The position numbers were made by a program, and so were the translations under genes. A DNA stretch of 13,008 bases from Euryarchaeota archaeon UBA53 (lineage in GTDB: Archaea > Thermoplasmatota > Poseidoniia > Poseidoniales > Poseidoniaceae), in contig DAZU01000014.1 in NCBI GenBank assembly GCA_002507425.1, forward strand, positions 1-13,008, given 5' to 3'. Shown here one piece after another: positions 1-4,580 of this stretch; the stretch's first letter is position 1; each line of letters starts with the position of its first letter. Below the pieces are notes generated by a model that made no database searches, was not told the DNA's origin, and worked only from the letters and a program-made list of their open reading frames with translations.

Positions 1-164
1 GTTGAAGACATCTTCCACAATTCTATTGGCTCATTCTTTTCCAGCGGATTACCATTTTCATGAGATGGCCAAAATATCTCACCATTAGCCATTGCTCGCC
101 TTATTACGTATGTCCCAGCTGCTTTATGCAAGTGCTGAAACCAGACTAAGCGATAAGCCGCCAT
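1..164 (-). CDS. Sulfotransferase-like protein, N-terminal fragment (runs off the left edge)
   Basis: An open frame on the minus strand starts with ATG at 164 and stays open to the window edge (54 codons visible). The N-terminus reads MAAYRLVWFQHLHKAAGTYV. The segment HLHKAAGTYV at residues 11-20 resembles the 5'-phosphosulfate-binding motif (H-K-x-G-T) near the N-terminus of sulfotransferases that use PAPS, such as the carbohydrate 2-O-sulfotransferase families. If so, it would transfer sulfate to a glycan or other surface molecule. It is divergent from fumC, with about 50 bases between the starts. Only the first 54 residues are visible, so the assignment rests on one motif and the length is unknown. 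Confidence 0.5.
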   Translation of the reverse strand, partial: MAAYRLVWFQHLHKAAGTYVIRRAMANGEIFWPSHENGNPLEKNEPIELWKMSS

Positions 165-215
165 TATATTGTCCTCAAGTGTTTTACTTTTGATAATTGT
201 TAGAGGGAAAGGGAC
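165..215. promoter_or_regulatory. Divergent promoter region between the sulfotransferase-like gene and fumC
   Basis: This short spacer separates two divergent starts. A T/A-rich stretch at about 183-200 (ttttacttttgataattg) is a plausible archaeal TATA region for fumC. The expected start of transcription about 25 bases on falls close to the fumC ATG at 216, which would make the transcript nearly leaderless. For the minus gene the weak candidate is the ataat-rich stretch next to its ATG. The boxes are degenerate. Confidence 0.35.
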
Positions 216-1634
216 ATGGACGGCCTAGTTCTGCATTACGCTATGGGGAACGTGCGCATAGAGTCGGATACTATGGGTGAGTTGAGTGTACCGGCTGACA
301 AATATTATGGCTGCCAAACGGCAAGATCGCTGATTAATTTTGATATTGGAAAAGATACGATGCCGAGAGAGGTGATTCGTGCTTTCGGAATTTTAAAGCA
401 AGCTGCTGCTAAGGTAAACTGCGATTTGGGGCAGTTAGAAGCTAACGTATCAAATCTAATCATAACAGCGTGTGAGGAAGTGATTGACGGGAAATTAGAT
501 GATAACTTCCCGCTTAAGGTGTGGCAAACTGGATCAGGGACTCAAACAAACATGAATGCTAACGAGGTAATCGCCAACCGAGCGATAGAGATTGCTGGAG
601 GGGAATTGGGATCCAAAAGCCCAGTTCACCCAAACGACCATGTAAATCGGGCCCAATCGTCAAACGATACTTTTCCTACTGCGATGCATATTGCTAGTGC
701 TGAAGCGATAACTGAGCAATTATTGCCAAATCTTGTAGCGCTAAGAGACAGTTTAGTTGTAAAATCTGAACAATGGTCAGAGGTTGTCAAAATTGGAAGA
801 ACACATTTGATGGATGCTGTTCCGCTTACGCTGGGACAAGAAGTAAGTGGGTGGGTTTCACAATTGGATTCGAACATAAGTAGAATTGAGTTCGCACTTG
901 TAGATTTGCATGAACTTGCAATAGGTGGTACGGCGGTCGGCACTGGGCTAAACACACATCCCGAGTTTTCAACCCGAGTTGCTTCTGCAATTGCTCTAAA
1001 GACGAATATGCCATTCGTTTCAGCCCAGAATAAATTTGCGCAACTAGCCGCTCACGATGCTATCGTTGCGGCCAGTGGAGCTGTAAATACGCTTGCTGCG
1101 AGTCTGATGAAGATAGCGAACGATGTTCGGTGGTTAGGCTCTGGACCTCGATGTGGTTTACAGGAGTTGTCTCTACCTGCAAATGAACCTGGATCTTCTA
1201 TTATGCCGGGTAAGGTTAATCCAACTCAATCAGAAGCTATGACAATGGTATGTTGCCAGGTAATGGGAAACCATACTGCAATCACAATAGGTGGAAGTCA
1301 GGGAAATTTCGAATTGAATGTTTTCAAACCCCTGATGATACACAACCTACTTCATAGCATTCGCATCATTTCTGATTCGATGAAATCATTCAGGGAAAAG
1401 TGTGTTGTTGGACTAGAAGCAAATCAAGAATCAATACAATCCCATTTGGAGAATTCCTTGATGCTAGTCACTGCATTGAACAACCATATAGGATATGATA
1501 AGGCCGCAGAGATTGCTAAAAAAGCGCATGTTGAATCTACAACACTGAGATCTGCTGCTGTGGATTTAGGATACCTAACAAGTGATGAGTTTGACAATTG
1601 GGTGAACCCAGCGCACATGATTGGAAACAAATGA
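216..1634 (+). CDS. fumC: Fumarate hydratase, class II
   Basis: Cytosolic enzyme of the citric acid cycle that interconverts fumarate and L-malate without an iron-sulfur cluster. The 472-residue length fits class II fumarases (about 460). Visible motifs are TGSGTQTNMNANEV (105-118), SSNDTFPTAM (148-157), GRTHLMDA (194-201, with the active-site histidine at 197) and the family signature GSSIMPGKVN (326-335), whose serine is the catalytic base in the mobile loop. The N-terminal match to the family begins at GNVRIESDTMGE, so ATG at 243 (residue 10) is a real alternative to ATG at 216. The 216 start has a purine-rich gggaaaggg just upstream. No other cycle gene is adjacent. It converges with the putative structured RNA to its right. 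Confidence 0.95.
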   Translation: MDGLVLHYAMGNVRIESDTMGELSVPADKYYGCQTARSLINFDIGKDTMPREVIRAFGILKQAAAKVNCDLGQLEANVSNLIITACEEVIDGKLDDNFPLKVWQTGSGTQTNMNANEVIANRAIEIAGGELGSKSPVHPNDHVNRAQSSNDTFPTAMHIASAEAITEQLLPNLVALRDSLVVKSEQWSEVVKIGRTHLMDAVPLTLGQEVSGWVSQLDSNISRIEFALVDLHELAIGGTAVGTGLNTHPEFSTRVASAIALKTNMPFVSAQNKFAQLAAHDAIVAASGAVNTLAASLMKIANDVRWLGSGPRCGLQELSLPANEPGSSIMPGKVNPTQSEAMTMVCCQVMGNHTAITIGGSQGNFELNVFKPLMIHNLLHSIRIISDSMKSFREKCVVGLEANQESIQSHLENSLMLVTALNNHIGYDKAAEIAKKAHVESTTLRSAAVDLGYLTSDEFDNWVNPAHMIGNK

Positions 1635-1643
1635 AAGGTCGTG

Positions 1644-1690
1644 AAAAGTGGATAAAAGGAACATGAAGACCCTCAACAATGATAAGCAAA
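1644..1690 (-). terminator. Possible U-rich 3' end of the minus-strand RNA
   Basis: Read on the minus strand, the stretch after the last hairpins has three short U-tracts: UUUU at 1690-1687 (complement of aaaa), 1657-1654 and 1647-1644. Euryarchaeal termination typically relies on U-tracts. None is long, so this is a weak call that only marks where the structured RNA most plausibly ends before fumC. Confidence 0.25.
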
Positions 1691-1732
1691 ACTCACTGGC
1701 AGCATATTACCTGTGAAAGCAGGATGGGAGAA

Positions 1733-1778
1733 CTGGCAGGGGGGTTTCATCCGGGTGGGATTTCTGCCCCCCTGCCAG
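1733..1778 (-). other. Strong GC-rich hairpin near the 3' end of the candidate RNA
   Basis: The left arm 1733-1744 (CTGGCAGGGGGG) and right arm 1767-1778 are perfect 12-base inverted complements. Inside the 22-base loop, ATCC at 1749-1752 can pair with GGAT at 1758-1761, giving on the minus strand a lower 12-bp stem, an internal loop (CAGAA opposite GAAA) and a 4-bp upper stem. A further copy of CTGGCAG lies at 1695-1701 and could compete for the same partner. By itself this could be a terminator stem, but no strong U-run follows immediately. Confidence 0.7.
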
Positions 1779-1889
1779 CCTCCGCTGTTGACTGTTAGGT
1801 CGTCGTCACCTCTTCTCATCCGAAGATGAGTTTTCAGATCGTCGATTTCTTGTTTCCAAGATACCTTCTTCCTAACGGTCGGTTTTTGC

Positions 1890-1915
1890 AAAAGATACAC
1901 CGAGGTGTAAATTTT
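1890..1915 (-). other. Hairpin with CUCG loop and 2x2 internal loop
   Basis: On the minus strand UACAC pairs with GUGUA (1909-1905 with 1900-1896) around a CUCG loop. An outer AAAA/UUUU helix (1915-1912 with 1893-1890) lies beyond a two-by-two internal loop. CUCG belongs to the same YNMG loop class as UUCG. It is part of the candidate structured RNA. Confidence 0.55.
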
Positions 1916-1960
1916 ACTAGTGGACTGATTTCACTTCCGAAAAAGTTAGTCAAATCCGGT

Positions 1961-1994
1961 GCCAAATACTTTCTCTTGCGAGTAGTTTTTTGGC
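1961..1994 (-). other. Closed stem with a GCAA tetraloop
   Basis: GCCAAA (1961-1966) is perfectly complementary to TTTGGC (1989-1994). On the minus strand the enclosed sequence forms CUC-GCAA-GAG (1982-1973), a GNRA tetraloop hairpin. GNRA loops often dock into receptors in large RNAs. It is part of the candidate structured RNA. Confidence 0.55.
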
Positions 1995-1995
1995 T

Positions 1996-2036
1996 GATTG
2001 TTCGTTATATCTCCTAGAAGATATTCGTTTACAATC
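1996..2036 (-). other. Two-tier hairpin with A-rich internal loop
   Basis: GATTGT (1996-2001) pairs with ACAATC (2031-2036). Inside it ATATCT-type arms (2007-2012 with 2019-2024) pair perfectly around a short CUAG-type loop. The internal loop between the tiers is nearly symmetric and A-rich on the minus strand (AAACGA opposite AACGA). It is part of the candidate structured RNA. Confidence 0.6.
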
Positions 2037-2051
2037 GGTGGAGGTCCGTTT

Positions 2052-2077
2052 CCACCCATCTCCGAAGAGATGAATGG
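2052..2077 (-). other. 11-bp UUCG hairpin
   Basis: On the minus strand the arms 2077-2067 and 2062-2052 form an uninterrupted 11-bp stem, including two G-U pairs, closed by C(UUCG)G at 2066-2063. The G-U pairs are possible only on this strand; on the plus strand they would be C-A mismatches, so they independently support minus-strand RNA. It is part of the candidate structured RNA. Confidence 0.7.
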
Positions 2078-2094
2078 CGCGGTTTCCGTCCGAC

Positions 2095-2148
2095 GTCGAT
2101 CTGTTTCCGGTTGTCGTTCCGAAGAACGTCTGTTGGCGCAGTTTCGAC
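2095..2148 (-). other. UUCG hairpin enclosed by a 5-bp domain-closing helix
   Basis: CGTTC (2115-2119) pairs with GAACG (2124-2128) around a minus-strand UUCG loop. GTCGA (2095-2099) pairs with TCGAC (2144-2148), enclosing that hairpin and single-stranded purine-rich joints. This nested arrangement is typical of folded RNA domains rather than isolated inverted repeats. Confidence 0.5.
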
Positions 2149-2153
2149 TTGTT

Positions 2154-2179
2154 GGTCTCAAAGCCGAAGCTTTTCGACC
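2154..2179 (-). other. UUCG hairpin with tandem G-A internal loop
   Basis: Read 5' to 3' on the minus strand (2179 to 2154), the element is GGUC, GA, AAAGC, UUCG, GCUUU, GA, GACC. This is a 4-bp helix, a symmetric GA/GA internal loop able to form tandem sheared G-A pairs, a 5-bp helix and a C(UUCG)G tetraloop. All 26 bases are accounted for by standard RNA motifs. On the plus strand the same positions give TC/TC and a CGAA loop, which are not standard motifs. Confidence 0.68.
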
Positions 2180-2181
2180 TT

Positions 2182-2239
2182 AGCCGTTTTTTGTAACTGA
2201 GGTTGTCCCGAAGAACTGTTACTGTTACACTTCCCGGCT
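2182..2239 (-). other. Three-tier nested hairpin domain with UUCG apex
   Basis: AGCCG (2182-2186) pairs with CGGCT (2235-2239). Inside it GTAAC (2193-2197) pairs with GTTAC (2218-2222). Inside that, GUUC-UUCG-GGAC forms on the minus strand (2216-2205), with one U-G pair. GTTAC occurs twice (2218-2222 and 2224-2228), so the middle helix has two registers; the second gives 6 bp (2192-2197 with 2224-2229). It is part of the candidate structured RNA. Confidence 0.55.
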
Positions 2240-2259
2240 TAGCACAGTCATTGGTATAT

Positions 2260-2274
2260 CTACACAGAGTGTAG
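2260..2274 (-). other. 6-bp hairpin near the possible internal 5' end of the RNA
   Basis: CTACAC (2260-2265) and GTGTAG (2269-2274) are perfect complements around a three-base loop. It lies about 25-30 bases downstream, on the minus strand, of the TATA-like stretch at 2288-2300. It could therefore be the first helix of a shorter transcript. Confidence 0.5.
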
Positions 2275-2287
2275 CCCTCCCTGTTCC

Positions 2288-2300
2288 GTATTTATTTTAC
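2288..2300 (-). promoter_or_regulatory. TATA-like box inside the non-coding interval
   Basis: On the minus strand the sequence reads gtaaaataaatac, a reasonable archaeal TATA box. The region expected to hold the transcription start, about 25 bases on, has the purine-rich start gggaggg (2281-2275). This suggests either a separate RNA beginning near 2275 or chance A/T richness in a linker between two RNA domains. Confidence 0.35.
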
Positions 2301-2354
2301 TAAATTCGGTGATTTTTTGCCGAGGCTCCAAATCGTCCTGTGGGTGTTGGAACT

Positions 2355-2412
2355 TTACTCAAAATGAGTAATCTTCTTTTCACCTCACAAACATTGTCTC
2401 CTTTGTTTGTGA
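2355..2412 (-). other. Two adjacent perfect hairpins, 7 bp and 9 bp
   Basis: TTACTCA (2355-2361) pairs with TGAGTAA (2365-2371) around three bases. TCACAAACA (2385-2393) pairs with TGTTTGTGA (2404-2412) around a ten-base loop. Both stems are uninterrupted. Immediately beyond, CCAAC (2413-2417) pairs with GTTGG (2442-2446), enclosing CGCTC (2422-2426) with GAGCG (2432-2436). These form the upstream half of the candidate RNA. Confidence 0.6.
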
Positions 2413-2460
2413 CCAACACTTCGCTCGGTTTGAGCGGGCCGGTTGGCAAGGGTCCCAGAA

Positions 2461-2548
2461 GAGGTCGGATGACCTCCTCCACCACTCCAAGGGAGCGGCA
2501 AAATCTCCTTGTGGGAAGGAGGCAAATAAAGTTTTCTCTTTTTTTGCC
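2461..2548 (-). other. 5'-half hairpins of the candidate RNA with a 7-bp closing helix
   Basis: GAGGTC (2461-2466) pairs with GACCTC (2471-2476) around four bases. CTCCTT (2505-2510) pairs with AAGGAG (2516-2521) around five bases. GGCAAAA (2497-2503) pairs with TTTTGCC (2542-2548), enclosing the latter hairpin. The first stem lies outside this closing helix. No UUCG loops occur in this half, so the strand is inferred from continuity with the rest. Confidence 0.5.
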
Positions 2549-2624
2549 CGTTTTGCAGAGGAAATGAGGGATAGCAAGCCTTTTTTCCACTGCTTCCATT
2601 GGAATTAAAAGAAGAAAAATAACA

Positions 2625-3650
2625 TTATTTTCGCAATGATCTTAATCTTGCAGCGAGTTTTGAATCTGTGGATATTTTAACATCCGTCTTGCTCTCTTTC
2701 CTACGGTTGAATAGAGATTTGTCCCATAGCATGATTTCTCCATTCTCAAACCCAAAAACAACCCTATTTTCTCTGCTGTAAGCAACCCTTGGACGCGTCG
2801 TTTTCATAACTGATATTGAAGATCCTGATGTATCTTTTACCTCCAAGATTCCGGATTGCCCATTCCATCGGCCGCACCAATGAAGATTGTCGAAGCCAAT
2901 CGTATGGGCTGATATTGTATCTCCTTGAGATTTCCACACCGAATTATAATCGCTATTTACTAAATGTAATTCCCCACTTTCCAGCGCAGATGCAAAAAAA
3001 TCTTCGCGACAGGTTAGAGAGTCGATGCCGCTTTCAAAATTAGAGAGGTTGTGTCCCTTTTCATTCGATAGAGCTCCGTCTGCATGACCAAATATCACGC
3101 CTTTCTGTGTAACGATTCCGCACGTGACGGGAGAGTCCGTTGATAGTTTCTTATGATTTGAATTGAACAACGCTCCACACCTGGGACGGCCAAGGCCGAT
3201 TACCAAGGAATCCCCAGAACAAATGAACCACGGTTTCTCATCAATTCTATCCACTGACTGGAGTTCGCCTGTCAATGAAAATTTCCATATTCCACTTTCC
3301 ATAAAATCTCCGTGTTCAATATCATAAACGCTCGAAGTCGCTACGACCTCTCCACCATGGAATTCCAGTAAGTCTGCCGAGCCCTCCAGCTGATGGCTCC
3401 AGGTAATTGCCCCATTATTTACGCAGGTTATTTCCAGACCTGATGTGACTATGATGTCTTCTTCAACCAACATTATACTCTCTATGCGATCTGAACATTG
3501 GACAGTCCAAACAATATCTCCCTCTGAGTCCCATTTTCGCAATAATCCATCCCAGCCTCCAGCAATAAGACACTGATTATCGTCAATTTGTAATGCAGAT
3601 ACAGGCGGGCCAAGTTCTCGGACCATCCATGCCGCCTGTCGCAAATCCAT
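2625..3650 (-). CDS. Beta-propeller (WD40/PQQ-like repeat) protein
   Basis: A 341-residue protein with no signal peptide, so probably cytosolic. It is built from about seven or eight degenerate blades of roughly 30-45 residues, most with a hydrophobic strand, a small-residue turn and a final W/L-x-V strand. Examples are CLIAGGWDGLLRKWDSEGDIVW near residues 27-48, GVIFGHADGALSN in the middle, and VVFGFENGEIMLWDKS near residues 294-310. Such propellers are binding scaffolds and carry no catalytic residues. The basic tail (RLRSLRK) could contact nucleic acid, which is speculative. It is the third gene of the right-to-left run hflX, membrane protein, propeller (39-base gap), and the last before the structured RNA. 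The specific role is unknown. Confidence 0.75.
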   Translation of the reverse strand: MDLRQAAWMVRELGPPVSALQIDDNQCLIAGGWDGLLRKWDSEGDIVWTVQCSDRIESIMLVEEDIIVTSGLEITCVNNGAITWSHQLEGSADLLEFHGGEVVATSSVYDIEHGDFMESGIWKFSLTGELQSVDRIDEKPWFICSGDSLVIGLGRPRCGALFNSNHKKLSTDSPVTCGIVTQKGVIFGHADGALSNEKGHNLSNFESGIDSLTCREDFFASALESGELHLVNSDYNSVWKSQGDTISAHTIGFDNLHWCGRWNGQSGILEVKDTSGSSISVMKTTRPRVAYSRENRVVFGFENGEIMLWDKSLFNRRKESKTDVKISTDSKLAARLRSLRK

Positions 3651-3689
3651 GCAAGTCCCTGACAGGTCATAGTCAATAGTATACCGGGT

Positions 3690-4559
3690 TTAAGCGTCCA
3701 AAATTATTGACTTACGAGGTACTGTAAAAGTAAGAGCGAACGCAACTAAACCAAATATGCAAGCGCTGTAATAATGGCCGGCAGTAAAGAATACCAATAC
3801 GCAGGAGGTTTGAATAAGACCGCGAGAACCTTTTCTAATCCCTAAAATTGCAAATCCACATGCTATGGTGGATAGCCCTATCATTGCCCAGCCTACCATT
3901 ACATACATTCCCGCTGCTGATTCATCAATTAGAGGGAATTCCATCTCTTCTGATGAGTAATCTATCTTGCGCATACACGAACCATTTGCATAATTCCCGC
4001 TGCAATCAAGCTCATCGAATTCTTCTGTTACTGGCATGTCAAAGTTAATTGTTGTATATCCGATTTCTTCAAAATATATCGGCGGGCTGAGAATTATACG
4101 ATGTGTTACCTCGTCATTCTTCCCGTTATCATTAAACCTCTGAATTGCAACAGTAGTTAGCCCTGGCGTCGCATTAGATATCACAAATTTTCCATTCTCG
4201 TCGGTTTCATTATTTATCATGATAGCCAAACCATCGGCATTTTGGCTTTTAATCGTCACCAATGCTCCAAAGACTGGTTTTCCATCTGACAAAACAGTGC
4301 CCGAAAACTCAGAGGATTCGGCCGGCGCTGTTTTAGCCATACCATTTATCCACTCGTGGGGCCTAACTATTCCTGACTCTGGGTTAACAAAATCTAATCC
4401 GTTGGCAAAGCCTAAGCAGCATATTACGACGACAAATACTCCTATTGCTTTGAGCAGAGGATGTCCATCCTCACTTTTGATCTCAAAAGCAACTCCGCTT
4501 GATTGAAATAACGGTTCTTCCTCTGGAAGAGCCGATACCTCCTCTAGGATGCCCGCCAC
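3690..4559 (-). CDS. Membrane protein with a carboxypeptidase-regulatory-like domain
   Basis: A 289-residue protein. A soluble N-terminus (1-34) is followed by a membrane helix (about 35-53). Residues 84-145 look like an Ig-fold, CarboxypepD_reg-like domain (FSGTVLSDGKPVFGALVTI, then TDENGKFVISNATPG, a pattern common in cell-surface beta-sandwich repeats). A small loop with two cysteines (186 and 195) could form a disulfide if outside the cell. Two or three further helices follow (about 217-241 and 247-281). The start appears to be GTG; an ATG two bases upstream is out of frame and soon stops. It begins 21 bases after the hflX stop, so it is probably co-transcribed. Function is not recognised. 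Confidence 0.75.
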   Translation of the reverse strand: MAGILEEVSALPEEEPLFQSSGVAFEIKSEDGHPLLKAIGVFVVVICCLGFANGLDFVNPESGIVRPHEWINGMAKTAPAESSEFSGTVLSDGKPVFGALVTIKSQNADGLAIMINNETDENGKFVISNATPGLTTVAIQRFNDNGKNDEVTHRIILSPPIYFEEIGYTTINFDMPVTEEFDELDCSGNYANGSCMRKIDYSSEEMEFPLIDESAAGMYVMVGWAMIGLSTIACGFAILGIRKGSRGLIQTSCVLVFFTAGHYYSACIFGLVAFALTFTVPRKSIILDA

Positions 4560-4580
4560 ATTTACGCCACTAGGTATTTC

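Larger units (their letters stand above)
1695..2575 (-). ncRNA. Candidate large structured non-coding RNA, family not recognised
   Basis: The 990-base interval between fumC and the beta-propeller gene has no convincing protein frame. The small open frames in it read like out-of-frame noise. On the minus strand it contains about 15 perfect or near-perfect hairpins, many nested in longer-range helices. Six have exact UUCG loops (plus-strand CGAA at 1821-1824, 1938-1941, 2063-2066, 2120-2123, 2165-2168 and 2209-2212). Another has CUCG (1901-1904), one GCAA (1976-1979) and one GAAA (1853-1856). C(UUCG)G and GNRA loops stabilise RNA in one orientation only, which fixes the strand as minus. The ends are uncertain: the 5' end could be near 2575, or near 2275 if the TATA-like box at 2288-2300 is used. 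The 3' end lies past the GC-rich hairpin at 1733-1778. I looked for RNase P, SRP and tRNA signatures and found none. The gene follows the hflX operon on the same strand. Confidence 0.72.

Noticed and set aside
1733..1778. The 12-bp inverted repeat as a transposon terminal repeat or attachment site
   Set aside because: The arms are only 22 bases apart with nothing between them but a small nested hairpin, and no transposase, integrase or target-site duplication is present.
1995..2240. Box C/D or H/ACA guide RNA
   Set aside because: No paired C (RTGATGA) and D (CTGA) boxes or properly placed ACA box with a pseudouridylation pocket could be identified, and the region is far larger than such guides.
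2300..2599. A 99-codon open frame on the minus strand in the non-coding interval, plus several 60-75-codon frames on both strands there
   Set aside because: Their translations lack domain-like composition, several overlap each other in conflicting frames, and the DNA is occupied by perfect hairpins that a coding sequence would not need.
1695..2600. RNase P RNA or SRP (7S) RNA as the identity of the structured region
   Set aside because: I did not find the conserved P4-forming segments of RNase P or the SRP helix 8 GGAAG/AGCAG loop with a matching partner. A single ggaagcag at 2599-2592 has no complementary strand. A covariance search should still be run.
1635..2624. CRISPR array or tandem repeat array
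   Set aside because: The hairpins share loop sequences but not stem sequences, and there is no regular repeat-spacer spacing.
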